From: Ornithinimicrobium sufpigmenti
GTDB taxonomy: Bacteria > Actinomycetota > Actinomycetes > Actinomycetales > Dermatophilaceae
Direction of reading: 5' to 3'
DNA length: 64,000 bases
NCBI RefSeq assembly: GCF_004322775.1
Contig: NZ_CP036403.1
Location: 620,001-684,000, forward strand
In this document: positions 1 to 12,116 of the stretch, piece by piece
How positions within the stretch are numbered: position 1 is the stretch's first letter
How the letters are laid out: each line of letters starts with the position of its first letter
Notes under the pieces: generated by a model
The model's input: only the letters and a program-made list of their open reading frames with translations
What the model was told of the DNA's origin: nothing
Databases searched by the model: none
Position numbers and translations under genes: made by a program

Positions 1-141
1 GGCCTCCGCGATGCTGTTGGTGTAGTCCCGGATGAGCTGGTCCAGCATCTTCTCCGGGTCCTCGGCACGGTCCAGCAGCGCGTTGATGTTGGCCCGCGCG
101 AGCTGGCTGATGCGGCCGATGATCGTCTGCTTCTGGGTCAT
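1..141 (-). CDS. pspA: PspA/IM30 family protein, N-terminal part only
   Basis: The minus strand from the ATG at 141 reads MTQKQTIIGRISQLARANIN and continues open to the window edge. This is the typical start of PspA/IM30 (phage shock protein A, ESCRT-III-like) proteins, which coat and stabilise the cytoplasmic membrane under stress. About 47 codons are present; the rest lies outside the window. It sits 118 bases downstream of the TPM-domain gene on the same strand, a common actinobacterial pairing, so the two are probably co-transcribed. The spacer between them holds two copies of a GCCGGTCGGCGG-type motif (around 164-202) and a short tandem repeat (about 225-256); I assign no function to these. 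Confidence 0.8.
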   Translation of the reverse strand, partial: MTQKQTIIGRISQLARANINALLDRAEDPEKMLDQLIRDYTNSIAEA

Positions 142-259
142 CCTCGGTGTCCTTTCTCGGCCCGCCGGTCGGCGGGGAGCCTGATCCCGCCGGTCGGCGG
201 AAGAGTAGGTGGAACTGTGGTCTCGTGCTTGGTCGTCGTGCTTGGTCGTCGTGCTGGCC

Positions 260-2347
260 CTAGAACCGTCCGCCGGTGAAGCTTCCTCCTCTGCCCCCGC
301 CCCCGCCGAAGCTGCCCCCGCCGAAGCTGCCCCCGCCGAAGCTGCCGCCGCCGAAGCTGCCGCCACCACCCCAGCTGCCGCCCCAGCCACCGGAATGGCG
401 ACGGCCGCGACCGCCGCCCCCGAGCAGGATGCCGCCCAGGATCACCGACCAGGGATCGATGCCGCCGCCCCCGCCGGAGCCTCCGGACCCGCCCCAGCTG
501 CCCAGGTCGTTGTTCGCCTCGGTCAGGGCCTGCTCGCCGAGCTGCTCGGCGCGGGTGAGCAGCCCCATCGCGGCGCGGGGGTCCGTGCCGCTGGTGGTGC
601 GCGCCTCCTCGTAGAGCCGCAGCGCCTCCGACATCCGGGTCCGCGCCCCGCTGGAGATGGCGCCTCGTCGCGTCGCGATCGTCTGGTTGATGCTCTGCAG
701 GCGGGCCCCGACCCGGGTGTAGCGCTGGGCGAAGTCCTCCCGCATCTTGGTCACGTGGGCCTCCTGCTCCCGCATCGGCTCCAGGAGGGTGTCCAGGTCG
801 TGCTCGGCCACGTCGAGATCCGCCAGCGCCCGCAGCGGGTCGCCGGAGCTCCGGGCCGCCTGGGCCCGCTCGATCGCCTCGCGGGCACGCTGCACGGAGT
901 GCCCGACCGTCGGCTCGTGCGGAGCCAGCCGCTGGGCGTCCTGGATGTCCGCGGTCAGCGAGGCGATGCCGCGGCTGAGCTGCTCCGCCGCGCTGGACAG
1001 GTCGGCGTCGGCGCGGGAGACGGCGTCCAGCAGGCTGGCCGCCTGCCCGATCGACTCCTCCGCGGCCCGGGCGGCGGCCACGGCCGAAGGACGGTCGTCG
1101 CGCTCCAACGACTGCCGGCCGGCGACGATGAAGCCGTCGGCGGAGTCCAGCAGCCCGGTCGCCTGCTCGAGGTGGGCGCGCACCGTGACCAGCGCCTCCC
1201 GGGGGTGGCGGGCGGCCAGCCCGTCGAGCTCCTGCCGGGCGGTGGGCAGCCGCTCCCGCGTCTCCCGGGCCCGGGTGGTGAGCTCGTCCAGGAACTGTGG
1301 GGCCCGGTCCTGCAGGGCCCGCAGCGTGGCGAACTCCGCGGTGTGCTCGTCCAGCGCGCGGCGGGCCTGGCTCGTGAGCTGGACGATCCGCGACAGCATG
1401 CTGCGGCGCACGTCGTCCGGCTCGCGCTGGTCGTCGTCGAGCTGCTGGCGCAGGGAGAACGCCTCCTTGGCCGCAGACTCGGCCTGCTCCAGCACGCCAC
1501 GGAAGGCCTCGGTGCGCTGCCGGCCGAACTGTGCCTCGGCGAAGGCGAGCTCCTCCTCGGCGCTGCGGACGGCGTTGTCCATCGACACCAGCGCCTCCGC
1601 CGACTGCCGCTCCAGCTCCTGCAGGCTGACGCCCTGCGCCGCGGCCGGCCCGGAGCCCCCGGCGCCCCCGCCGCGGGTGGTGCGGCCGCCGCCCTTGCTC
1701 CTGGTGGCCGCGCGGATGACCAGGACCGCCCCGCCCCCGACCAGCAGCGGCACCAGCAGGGCCCCGGTGAAGTTGCCCAGGCCGCCGGACGACCGCGTGC
1801 GCACCGGCCGGTCGGAGCTGATCCCGCCGCCGGAGGGCCGTGCGTGCTCCCGCGCCACACCGTCGACGGCAGCCTCCGCGGCGCCCGACCAGTCGTCCTG
1901 GCCGAGCCGGGGCTCGACGTCCTGCAGCTGCACCCGCTGCAGCGACTGCCCGGAGAGGGTGCTGCCGATGTCCCCCAGGCCGTAGGCGCGCTGCTCCACC
2001 GCGACCGCCAGGACCAGGTCGCCGGGCCCCATACCGGACTCCTCGGAGGTGAGCTGCGCCCACTCCGGACCGTTGATCAGTGCGCCGGAGGAGTCGTGGA
2101 ACTCGTCCACGAAGACCACGAACAGCTGCAGACCGGTCTCCTGCTGCAGCGCGTCGATCCGCTCCTCCACCTCGGTCTCCTCCGAGGGGGAGAGCACGTC
2201 GGCGGCGTCGGTGACCGGGCCGGGCAGGTTGACCGGCTCCTCGGCCCACGCCGCGGGGCCCGGGGCGAGCAGGCCGGCCACCGCCAGGGTGGTCAGGGTC
2301 GCGGCGGTGCGCCGGGGTCGGGGACGAGGCCGGCGAGCGTCAGGCAT
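260..2347 (-). CDS. TPM-domain secreted/membrane protein with Gly-rich tail
   Basis: A 695-residue protein with an N-terminal signal peptide (Arg-rich start, hydrophobic core 14-30, AWA cleavage motif near residue 35), then a TPM domain (about 41-165; the segment VTDAADVLSPSEETEVEERI is typical). One membrane helix follows (about 194-213), then a long Ala/Glu/Arg-rich, probably coiled-coil region, and a C-terminal tail of repeated SFGGG units. TPM domains are thought to work in membrane protein quality control or as weak phosphatases; the precise role here is unknown. I chose the ATG at 2347, directly before the signal peptide; the frame is open further upstream but that part is not protein-like. 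It diverges from mfd, so 2348-2457 probably holds both promoters. Confidence 0.75.
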   Translation of the reverse strand: MPDARRPRPRPRRTAATLTTLAVAGLLAPGPAAWAEEPVNLPGPVTDAADVLSPSEETEVEERIDALQQETGLQLFVVFVDEFHDSSGALINGPEWAQLTSEESGMGPGDLVLAVAVEQRAYGLGDIGSTLSGQSLQRVQLQDVEPRLGQDDWSGAAEAAVDGVAREHARPSGGGISSDRPVRTRSSGGLGNFTGALLVPLLVGGGAVLVIRAATRSKGGGRTTRGGGAGGSGPAAAQGVSLQELERQSAEALVSMDNAVRSAEEELAFAEAQFGRQRTEAFRGVLEQAESAAKEAFSLRQQLDDDQREPDDVRRSMLSRIVQLTSQARRALDEHTAEFATLRALQDRAPQFLDELTTRARETRERLPTARQELDGLAARHPREALVTVRAHLEQATGLLDSADGFIVAGRQSLERDDRPSAVAAARAAEESIGQAASLLDAVSRADADLSSAAEQLSRGIASLTADIQDAQRLAPHEPTVGHSVQRAREAIERAQAARSSGDPLRALADLDVAEHDLDTLLEPMREQEAHVTKMREDFAQRYTRVGARLQSINQTIATRRGAISSGARTRMSEALRLYEEARTTSGTDPRAAMGLLTRAEQLGEQALTEANNDLGSWGGSGGSGGGGGIDPWSVILGGILLGGGGRGRRHSGGWGGSWGGGGSFGGGSFGGGSFGGGSFGGGGGRGGSFTGGRF

Positions 2348-2457
2348 CACGCCCCGATCCTCCCCGACCGCTCGCGTTCGCGTCCACCGGGGTGCCCTGG
2401 CCGCCGTAGAATGTGGGACCCACCCCTGCTCTGCCGCCTCGCGCCTGAAGGATCCCC

Positions 2458-5400
2458 ATGCCCCTCTCGCCCGTCGTCGACCTGCTCTGCGCCCACCCGT
2501 CGGTGGCGCCGGTGCTGGCTGCCGCCCGCGAGGGCGTCCGTGCCGTCGACGTCTCCGCAGCCTCCGGCGCGCACCCGGCGCTGGTCGCCGCACTGGCCGG
2601 GAGCGACCAGGCCCCCGTCCTCGCGGTGACGGCCACCGGGCGGGAGGCGGACGACCTGGTGGCCGTCCTGGGTGACCTGCTGCCGGACGGGCCCGACGTG
2701 GTCGCCGCCTTCCCCTCCTGGGAGACCCTGCCGCACGAGCGGCTCAGCCCGCGCTCGGACACCGTCGGTCGACGGCTGGCGACGCTGCGCCGCCTGGCCC
2801 ACCCGGACGACTCCGCCGACAGCGACCCCGCCACCGGACCGGTGCGGGTGGTCGTGGCCAGCGTCCGCGCGCTCCTGCAGCCGGTGGTCAAGGGGCTGGG
2901 CGACCTGGAGCCGGTGTCGCTGCGGGCCGGGCAGGACCGCCCGCTCACCGAGGTGGCCGAGGCGCTCGTGGGGGCCGCCTACACCCGCGTCGACATGGTC
3001 GAGCGGCGCGGGGAGTTCGCGGTCCGCGGCGGCATCCTCGACGTCTTCCCGCCCACCGAGGAGCACCCGGTCCGCGTCGAGTTCTGGGGCGACACCGTCG
3101 AGGAGGTGCGCTGGTTCAAGGTCGCCGACCAGCGCAGCCTGGAGATCGCCGAGCACGGCCTCTACGCCCCGCCCTGCCGGGAGGTCCTGCTCACCGCGGA
3201 GGTCCAGGCCCGCGCGGCCGAGCTGGTCGACGTCCTGCCCGGCGCCGCGGACATGCTCACCAGGATCGCCGAGGGCATCGCGGTGGAGGGTATGGAGTCC
3301 CTCGCGCCCGCCCTGGTGGACGGCATGGAGACCCTGGTCGACGTCCTGCCCGAGGGTGCCCGGGTGGTCGTCCTCGACCCCGAGCGGGTCCGCACCCGGG
3401 CGCACGACCTGGTCATGACCAGCGAGGAGTTCCTCCAGGCGGGGTGGGCGGCCGCCGCCGGCGGTGGCGCGAGCGTGCCGATCGACCTGCAGCAGGTGCT
3501 CGGCACCGCGTCGTCCTGGTCGCTGGCCGACATGCGCACGCACACCCTGTCCTCCGGCCGCCCGTGGTGGGCGCTGACCGCGTTCACCGCCGACGCCGAG
3601 CTGGCGCAGGCCACCGCCGACGAGGCCGAGGTCACCACGCTGGTCGTCCCGTCCGCCCAGGTGACGGCATACCGCAGCGACGTCGAGACCCTGGTGGGCG
3701 ACCTGCGCGGCTGGCTGGGCGAGCAGCGCCAGGTCGTCCTGGCCCTGGACGGCCCCGGCCTCGCCCGGCGCGTGGGCGAGGTGCTCGGCGAGCACGACGT
3801 GCCCCACCGGGTGGCCGAGGAGCTGTCGGCACCGCTGCCCACGGACCTGGTCACCGTCACGGCGGGACGGGTCGGGCGCGGGTTCGTCCTCAGCGAGGGC
3901 GGGCTCGTGCTGGTCGGGGAGACCGACCTCACCGGGCAGCAGACCAGCGGTGGCAGCACCCGCGACATGCGGAAGATGCCGGCCCGGCGCCGGCACCAGG
4001 TCGACCCCCTCCAGCTGCGGCCCGGCGACTTCGTCGTGCACGAGCAGCACGGCGTGGGCAGGTTCGTGGAGATGGCCCAGCGCACGGTGCAGGGGGCCAC
4101 CCGTGAGTACGTGGTGCTGGAGTACGCCAGCTCCAAGCCGCGGGGACATGGTCAGCCCGACCGGCTCTTCCTGCCTACCGACCAGCTGGACCAGCTGACC
4201 AAGTACGTCGGCGGCGAGGCGCCCACCCTGCACCGGCTCGGCGGGGCGGACTGGCAGAAGACCAAGGCGCGGGCGCGCAAGCACGTCAAGCAGATCGCCG
4301 GCGAGCTGATCCGGCTCTACTCGGCGCGGCAGGCCAGCCAGGGCTACGCCTTCGGGCCCGACACGCCGTGGCAGCGCGAGCTGGAGGACGCCTTCGCCTT
4401 CACCGAGACCCCGGACCAGCTCTCCTCGATCGAGGAGGTGAAGGCGGACATGGAGAAGACCGTGCCGATGGATCGCCTGGTCAGCGGCGACGTCGGCTAC
4501 GGCAAGACCGAGATCGCGGTCCGCGCGGCGTTCAAGGCCATCCAGGACGGCAAGCAGGTGGCCGTGCTGGTGCCGACCACCCTGCTCGTGCAGCAGCACT
4601 ACGAGACCTTCTCCGAGCGTTATGCCCAGTTCCCCGTCGTGGTCAGGGCGCTGTCCCGCTTCCAGAGCGACAAGGAGGCCAAGGAGGTCATCGCCGGGTT
4701 GGCCGACGGCTCGGTCGACCTGGTCATCGGCACCCATCGGCTGCTCGGCTCCACCGTGCGGTTCAAGGACCTGGGCCTGGTGGTCATCGACGAGGAGCAA
4801 CGCTTCGGCGTGGAGCACAAGGAGCAGCTCAAGGCGCTGCGCACTAACGTCGACGTCCTGGCGATGTCGGCCACGCCGATCCCCCGCACCCTGGAGATGG
4901 CCATCACCGGCATCCGGGAGATGTCGACCCTGGCCACCCCGCCGGAGGAGCGGCACCCGATCCTCACCTTCGTCGGGGCCTACGACGAGAAGCAGATCGC
5001 CGCGGCCATCCGCCGGGAGCTGCTGCGCGAGGGCCAGGTCTTCTACATCCACAACAAGGTGGGCTCGATCGAAAAGGCGGCTGCGCGCCTCCGTGATCTT
5101 GTGCCCGAGGCGCGGGTGGAGACCGCGCACGGGCAGCTGGGTGAGCAGCGGCTGGAGCAGGTGGTGGTGGACTTCTGGGAGCGGCGCTTCGACGTCCTGG
5201 TCTGCACCACGATCGTGGAGACTGGCCTGGACATCTCCAACGCCAACACCCTCATCGTGGAGCGCGCAGACACCCTCGGCCTGTCCCAGCTGCACCAGCT
5301 GCGCGGGCGGGTCGGCCGGGGCCGGGAGCGGGCCTACGCCTACTTCCTCTACCCGCCGGAGAAGCCGCTGACCGAGACGGCCGTGGACCGGCTGCAGACG

Positions 5401-6063
5401 ATCGCGGCGAACACCGACCTGGGCTCCGGCATCGCGGTGGCGATGAAGGACCTGGAGATCCGCGGCGCCGGCAACCTGCTCGGCGGCGAGCAGTCCGGGC
5501 ACATCGAGGGGGTCGGCTTCGACCTCTACGTGCGCCTCGTCGGTGAGGCGGTGGCCGCGTTCAAGGGCGAGGCCGAGGAACCCCCCGCCGAGGTGAAGAT
5601 CGAGCTGCCGGTCGACGCGCACCTGCCGCACGACTACGTGCCGGGGGAGCGGCTCCGGCTGGAGGCCTACCGCAAGCTGGCCCAGGTCGGGGACGAGGCG
5701 GAGCTCGACCGCATCCGCGAGGAGCTGGTCGACCGGTACGGCACCCCGCCGCCTCCGGTGGAGACGCTGCTGGAGGTGGCCCGGCTGCGCACGGTGGCCC
5801 GCGCCGCGGGCATCACCGACATCGCCGTCCAGGGCAAGATGGTCCGCTTCGGGCCGGTCGAGGACCTGCGCGAGTCCCAGCAGCTGCGGCTCACCCGCGT
5901 CTACAAGGGCACGATCATCAAGCCGGCCCTGCGGCAGATCCTGGTGCCGATGCCCAGGACAGCCGCCGTCGCGGGCAAGCCGTTGCGGGACAAGGAGATT
6001 CTCGACTGGGCGGCGCAGCTGGTGCGCTCGATCCTGCTCGACGACTACGCCGCGGTCGGGTGA
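2458..6063 (+). CDS. mfd: Transcription-repair coupling factor Mfd
   Basis: 1201 residues, the normal length for Mfd. This DNA translocase removes RNA polymerase stalled at lesions and recruits UvrA. Order of parts: UvrB-like N-terminal module (1 to about 350); a CarD-like RNA polymerase-interacting domain beginning near residue 515 (PGDFVVHEQHGVGRF); superfamily 2 motor with Walker A GDVGYGKTE near 678-686 and the DEEQ box at 778-781; a TRG/RecG-like region; and a C-terminal UvrA-binding regulatory domain (LRLEAYRKLA). The ATG at 2458 fits the usual Mfd start. It heads the mfd-lipoprotein-mazG-eno synteny known from Mycobacterium and relatives. Confidence 0.97.
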   Translation: MPLSPVVDLLCAHPSVAPVLAAAREGVRAVDVSAASGAHPALVAALAGSDQAPVLAVTATGREADDLVAVLGDLLPDGPDVVAAFPSWETLPHERLSPRSDTVGRRLATLRRLAHPDDSADSDPATGPVRVVVASVRALLQPVVKGLGDLEPVSLRAGQDRPLTEVAEALVGAAYTRVDMVERRGEFAVRGGILDVFPPTEEHPVRVEFWGDTVEEVRWFKVADQRSLEIAEHGLYAPPCREVLLTAEVQARAAELVDVLPGAADMLTRIAEGIAVEGMESLAPALVDGMETLVDVLPEGARVVVLDPERVRTRAHDLVMTSEEFLQAGWAAAAGGGASVPIDLQQVLGTASSWSLADMRTHTLSSGRPWWALTAFTADAELAQATADEAEVTTLVVPSAQVTAYRSDVETLVGDLRGWLGEQRQVVLALDGPGLARRVGEVLGEHDVPHRVAEELSAPLPTDLVTVTAGRVGRGFVLSEGGLVLVGETDLTGQQTSGGSTRDMRKMPARRRHQVDPLQLRPGDFVVHEQHGVGRFVEMAQRTVQGATREYVVLEYASSKPRGHGQPDRLFLPTDQLDQLTKYVGGEAPTLHRLGGADWQKTKARARKHVKQIAGELIRLYSARQASQGYAFGPDTPWQRELEDAFAFTETPDQLSSIEEVKADMEKTVPMDRLVSGDVGYGKTEIAVRAAFKAIQDGKQVAVLVPTTLLVQQHYETFSERYAQFPVVVRALSRFQSDKEAKEVIAGLADGSVDLVIGTHRLLGSTVRFKDLGLVVIDEEQRFGVEHKEQLKALRTNVDVLAMSATPIPRTLEMAITGIREMSTLATPPEERHPILTFVGAYDEKQIAAAIRRELLREGQVFYIHNKVGSIEKAAARLRDLVPEARVETAHGQLGEQRLEQVVVDFWERRFDVLVCTTIVETGLDISNANTLIVERADTLGLSQLHQLRGRVGRGRERAYAYFLYPPEKPLTETAVDRLQTIAANTDLGSGIAVAMKDLEIRGAGNLLGGEQSGHIEGVGFDLYVRLVGEAVAAFKGEAEEPPAEVKIELPVDAHLPHDYVPGERLRLEAYRKLAQVGDEAELDRIREELVDRYGTPPPPVETLLEVARLRTVARAAGITDIAVQGKMVRFGPVEDLRESQQLRLTRVYKGTIIKPALRQILVPMPRTAAVAGKPLRDKEILDWAAQLVRSILLDDYAAVG

Positions 6064-6121
6064 CGCCGAGGCGGGTCCTGCCGCGCACGGCGGGCCCCGC
6101 CCGTCGTGGCATGCTGACGCC

Positions 6122-6562
6122 ATGAACACGCTCAGCACCTCCCTGCTCGACCCCACGGTCCGCCCGCAGGTGGTCGACGCCCTGGTCCAGCTGGCCGAGA
6201 CCGAGGTCTCGGGCAAGAAGGGGATCAGCGGCACCATGCTGAAGACCGCGCTCGCCGGTGCCCGCAAGGCCCCCGGCGGCGGGGTGGGGCGGGCAGCCAA
6301 CGCGCTGCTGCCCGGGGTCGCCCGGGCGCTGGACCCGCACTTCGAGGCCAAGGGTGAGCAGCCGTTCGGGGCCTACCTGGCCGACCCGGCCCGCTCCTCC
6401 CAGGTCGCCGACGAGCTGCTCGCGGTGGCTGACGCCCGCGCCAGGTCCGTGGAGGGCAACCCGCTGGGCAAGGTCTACGGCAGCTTCCGGGGACGGGCCA
6501 AGGAGCACGTGGTGGCCGCCCTGCCGGGTCTGGGTGCGACCCTGGAGCGCTTCGTCCGCTGA
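6122..6562 (+). CDS. Conserved actinobacterial protein of unknown function
   Basis: A 146-residue soluble protein, mostly alpha-helical by composition, without signal peptide or membrane segment. It looks like a small family found beside mfd in actinobacteria (possibly DUF6918; I cannot confirm the number). It lies 58 bases after mfd and 28 before the lipoprotein gene, so it probably belongs to the same transcript. I see no catalytic motif and propose no function. Confidence 0.6.
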   Translation: MNTLSTSLLDPTVRPQVVDALVQLAETEVSGKKGISGTMLKTALAGARKAPGGGVGRAANALLPGVARALDPHFEAKGEQPFGAYLADPARSSQVADELLAVADARARSVEGNPLGKVYGSFRGRAKEHVVAALPGLGATLERFVR

Positions 6563-6590
6563 CGACGGCGCGTGCGATGATGGCCCCGTG

Positions 6591-7111
6591 ATGAGCCATG
6601 TGAAGCGTTCGACGCGCCCTGCGGCGCTGGTCATCGCGGCCTCTCTCGCCCTCAGCGCGTGCAGCGGCCCCGGGATGCGCGAGGGTGCGGTCATCCACGG
6701 CACCGCGTACTCGATGCAGGAGGTGCAGCAGGCCGTCGCCCAGATCGACAGCATCGCCGCCAACCCGGTCGACGTCTCGCAGATCGTCTACGAGGCCGCG
6801 GTCGTGCCCCTCATCGCGGACGCCTTCCACGGCTCGCCCTACACCGTCTCCGACGCCCAGCTGACCAGCACGATGCACGGAGCCGGCCTGGAGGAGGAGC
6901 CCAACGAGCTGGCCCTGAGCTCGGCCCGGTTCCGGCACTACGCCTCCATCCTGCAGGCGCCGGGGATCCAGGAGGACCCGGCGATGGGCCCGGTCCTGGC
7001 GCAGCTCAACGCCGTGACCCAGGAGGACATCCTCGACCTCGACGTCGAGGTCAACCCCCGCTTCGGCACCTGGAAGCCCGAGGAGGGCGGTGTCGTCGCC
7101 GAGGTGCCCGC

Positions 7112-7139
<28 letters not shown>
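6591..7139 (+). CDS. Lipoprotein with SurA-N-like region
   Basis: 182 residues. The start MSHVKRSTRP is followed by a hydrophobic stretch and the lipobox L21-S-A-C24, so the mature protein should be lipid-anchored on the outer face of the membrane. The rest resembles the N-terminal chaperone part of SurA/peptidyl-prolyl isomerase lipoproteins, with no obvious isomerase domain. A lipoprotein gene near mazG and eno is also seen in mycobacteria (lpqU region), though this is not clearly the same family. Start: ATG 6591, or the GTG just before it at 6588. Confidence 0.7.
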
Positions 7140-9515
<2,376 letters not shown>

Positions 9516-9617
9516 GGTCCTGTCCGGCGTTGCGACCACCGGCCGCGTGGCCGCACGGCATACCCTGGCACCCAGCCGTCCCGACGCCCCGACAGCCCCG
9601 AGCATCCCAGGAGCCCC

Positions 9618-10130
9618 ATGAGCACCCGCCCACCCCGGCGGCCCACCGCCCGGCCCGGGCAGCCCATGCCGACCCGGGCCGCGGCCACCCGGGCGGCCGG
9701 TGCTGGCGGGGTCTCGGCGCGGACCCCGGTGCACGTGCGGCGGCTCATCACGCTGGTCGTGCTCCTCGTGCTCATGGGACTGGTGGTGACGCCGACCCTG
9801 TCCGGCTATCTGCAGCAGCGGGCCGACATCACCGCGACCGAGCAGCAGATCGAGGCGGAGAAGAAGGAGATCGCGGCGCTGGAGGGCGAGCTGGAGACCT
9901 GGTCGGACCCCGCCCACGTCGAGCAGCAGGCGCGGGAGCGGCTGCGCTACGTCAAGGAGGGCGAGACCGTCTTCGCTGTCATCGACGACACCGGCACCGA
10001 CTACACCGAGGCACTGCCGGGGATGGCCCCGGTGAGCGAGGAGACGATCGCCCAGAGCCCGTGGTACGGCCAGGTCTGGGAGTCGGTGCGCATCGCCAAC
10101 GAGGGGCTGCCGGAGACGACCACCCCATGA
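9618..10130 (+). CDS. FtsB/DivIC-type septum formation initiator
   Basis: 170 residues: Pro/Arg-rich cytoplasmic N terminus (1-40), one membrane helix (about 43-64), then a coiled coil (about 65-95, TEQQIEAEKKEIAALEGELE) and a short extracellular domain with the YVKEGE motif typical of FtsB/DivIC. Proteins of this family bridge FtsL and FtsQ in the divisome. The position directly after eno matches the mycobacterial eno-(FtsB-like)-DUF501-ppx order. Its stop overlaps the next start (ATGA), so translation is coupled. Confidence 0.9.
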   Translation: MSTRPPRRPTARPGQPMPTRAAATRAAGAGGVSARTPVHVRRLITLVVLLVLMGLVVTPTLSGYLQQRADITATEQQIEAEKKEIAALEGELETWSDPAHVEQQARERLRYVKEGETVFAVIDDTGTDYTEALPGMAPVSEETIAQSPWYGQVWESVRIANEGLPETTTP

Positions 10131-10645
10131 GCGCGCCGGACCGCACCACGCTGGACCAGCCACCCACCGCGGAGGACCTCGCCGTGGTCGGCCACCAGCT
10201 GGGCCGGCCGGCCCGTGGCGTGGTGTCCGTGGCGCACCGGTGCCCCTGCGGCTGCCCCACCGTCGTGCGCACCGAGCCCCGTCTGCCCGACGGCACCCCG
10301 TTCCCCACCACCTTCTACGCCACCTGCCCCCGGCTCACCGGAGCGATCTCCACCCTGGAGGGCGAGGGCCTGATGAAGGAGATGACCGAGCGGCTGGGGG
10401 AGGACGCCGAGCTGCGGGCGGCCTACACCCTGGCGCACGAGGACTACCTGCGCCGGCGCGAGCAGCTGGCGGACGTGCCCGAGATCGCGGGCATCAGCGC
10501 CGGGGGCATGCCCAACCGGGTCAAGTGCCTGCACGTGCTCGTCGCCCACGCGCTCGCGGCCGGACCGGGGGTCAACCCCCTCGGCGACGAGGCGCTCGCC
10601 GCCCTGCCGGACTGGTGGGCCGACGGCTGCTGCGGGACACCATGA
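10127..10645 (+). CDS. DUF501 family protein
   Basis: 172 residues. The order VSVAHRCPCGCPTVV, TEPRLPDGTPFPTTFYATCP, MPNRVKCLHVL and the final DWWADGCC match the DUF501 family, which always sits between an FtsB-like gene and ppx in actinobacteria. Several conserved Cys and His residues (HRCPCGC, CLHVLVAH) suggest metal binding; function is unknown. The start ATG at 10127 overlaps the previous stop and its own stop overlaps the ppx start (both ATGA), a tightly coupled operon. Confidence 0.92.
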   Translation: MSAPDRTTLDQPPTAEDLAVVGHQLGRPARGVVSVAHRCPCGCPTVVRTEPRLPDGTPFPTTFYATCPRLTGAISTLEGEGLMKEMTERLGEDAELRAAYTLAHEDYLRRREQLADVPEIAGISAGGMPNRVKCLHVLVAHALAAGPGVNPLGDEALAALPDWWADGCCGTP

Positions 10646-11583
10646 CCCGGGTCGGCGCCGTCGACTGCGGCACCAACTCCATTCGGCTGCTCATCGCGGA
10701 CGTCCCCGGTGACGGCAGCCTCACCGAGGTCACCCGGCAGATGCAGATCGTCCGGCTGGGAGAGGGGATCGACGCCACCGGGGCCATCTCACCGGCCGCC
10801 ATGGAGCGCACCCTCACCGCCGCCCGGGAGTATGCCGAGCGGTGCCGGCAGGAGGGGTGCGAGACGGTCCGGTTCGTGGCCACCTCGGCCTCCCGGGACG
10901 CCTCGAACAGCGGCGACTTCGTCGCCGGCGTGCGCTCGGCCTTCGGCTCCTTCCACGTCCTGCCCGAGGTGATCAGCGGCCAGGAGGAGGCGCAGCTGTC
11001 GTTCGCCGGCGCCACCGCCGGCCTGACGGGCACCCCGGAGCCCTACCTCGTCGTCGACATCGGCGGCGGGTCCACCGAGTTCGTGCTCGGCGACTCCGCG
11101 GGCGGGGTGCGGGCAGCCCGGTCGGTCGACATCGGCTGCGTGCGGATGACCGAGCGGCACCTGCACGACGACCCACCGACCGAGGACCAGGTCTGGGCAG
11201 CGCTGTCGGACATCGTCCGTGCGGTCGACGACGTGGCCGGCGACGTCGACCTCTCCGGCGTCGGCACCCTCATCGGGCTGGCCGGCTCGGTGACCACCGT
11301 GACCGCCCACGCGCTGGGGCTGCCCGACTACGACCGCGACCGGATCCACGGCGCCCAGCTGCCCGTCGAGACGGCCCTCGAGGCCTGCACCGACCTGCTC
11401 CTGTCCCGCCGGTCGGTCCGCGGGGCCCTGCCCTACATGCACGCCGGGCGCGTCGACGTCATCGGCGCCGGCGCCCTGATCTGGCGCACCGTGGTCCAGC
11501 GGGTGGCGCACGACTCGGGGCTGCGCACGGTGCGCACCTCCGAGACCGACATCCTCGACGGCATCGCGCTCTCCCAGGGCTAG
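10642..11583 (+). CDS. ppx: Exopolyphosphatase / pppGpp phosphohydrolase family
   Basis: 313 residues of the sugar kinase/HSP70-like ASKHA fold. It shows the phosphate-1 motif (VGAVDCGTNSIRLLIAD, residues 3-19), the phosphate-2 motif DIGGGSTEF, and ISGQEEAQLSFAGA, all typical of the short actinobacterial Ppx/GppA proteins. It probably degrades polyphosphate or pppGpp. Start ATG at 10642 overlaps the DUF501 stop. It closes the mfd-eno-ppx block. Confidence 0.93.
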   Translation: MTRVGAVDCGTNSIRLLIADVPGDGSLTEVTRQMQIVRLGEGIDATGAISPAAMERTLTAAREYAERCRQEGCETVRFVATSASRDASNSGDFVAGVRSAFGSFHVLPEVISGQEEAQLSFAGATAGLTGTPEPYLVVDIGGGSTEFVLGDSAGGVRAARSVDIGCVRMTERHLHDDPPTEDQVWAALSDIVRAVDDVAGDVDLSGVGTLIGLAGSVTTVTAHALGLPDYDRDRIHGAQLPVETALEACTDLLLSRRSVRGALPYMHAGRVDVIGAGALIWRTVVQRVAHDSGLRTVRTSETDILDGIALSQG

Positions 11584-11841
11584 CTGTACTGACCCCGGTC
11601 GGGTGGGCCGGGTCGTCCGAGGCGGGTGCGCAGGGTTCTGCAGGAGGGTCCGCAGGAGTCCGCAGGGGGTTCGCCGAGCGTCCGCACAGGGGTCGGGAAA
11701 AAACTTCTGTCGGAGATGTATCAGGAGCCGCTCGACCGCCTCCTTCCTCACATAGCGGCCATCCAGAGCCGCCGCGAGGAAGGGACCAGACATGCCGGTC
11801 GGAGGCAGGGCGAGCCTGACCGGTCCACAGACCCAGCACTC

Positions 11842-11872
11842 CTGGGCACCCGGCCGTGACCCGGGTGCCCAG
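11842..11872. terminator. Perfect 12-bp inverted repeat, probable terminator
   Basis: CTGGGCACCCGG at 11842-11853 and CCGGGTGCCCAG at 11861-11872 are exact inverted repeats around a 7-base loop. There is no T-run, as is common for actinobacterial terminators. It lies about 260 bases after ppx and could end that transcript. Confidence 0.5.
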
Positions 11873-12116
11873 GGTGCTGATCACGACGGCGAGGGCGAGA
11901 GCGCTGGCGCACGCAGGTTGACGGCCCGTGCAACCAGCTCAGTCAGCGACGCTGCTCGGCCACGAGACCGACACCGGTCCCGCGGCAGAGCTCGCTCGCA
12001 CCTCGCGTCGTCACGAGCCCGGTCAAGGACCGGGTCGTGGCGGGGGTGGGGGCGCCGCCGCCACCGTCCGGGGACGTGCAGGGACGTCCCCGGGCGGGGC
12101 GGTGGTGTCGACAGCT

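Noticed and set aside
300..372. Tandem repeat array as a regulatory element
   Set aside because: It encodes the SFGGG-repeat tail of the TPM protein on the minus strand.
138..2249. Long minus-strand open frame parallel to the TPM-domain gene
   Set aside because: Arg/Ala/Gly-rich shadow of the TPM gene in another frame; no domain, and the real frame has a signal peptide and TPM motifs.
2347..6351. 1334-codon minus-strand open frame across mfd
   Set aside because: Antisense shadow created by high GC at third positions of mfd; composition is not protein-like.
11626..11859. 77-codon ORF after ppx
   Set aside because: No convincing ribosome binding site or domain, and it ends in the terminator hairpin.
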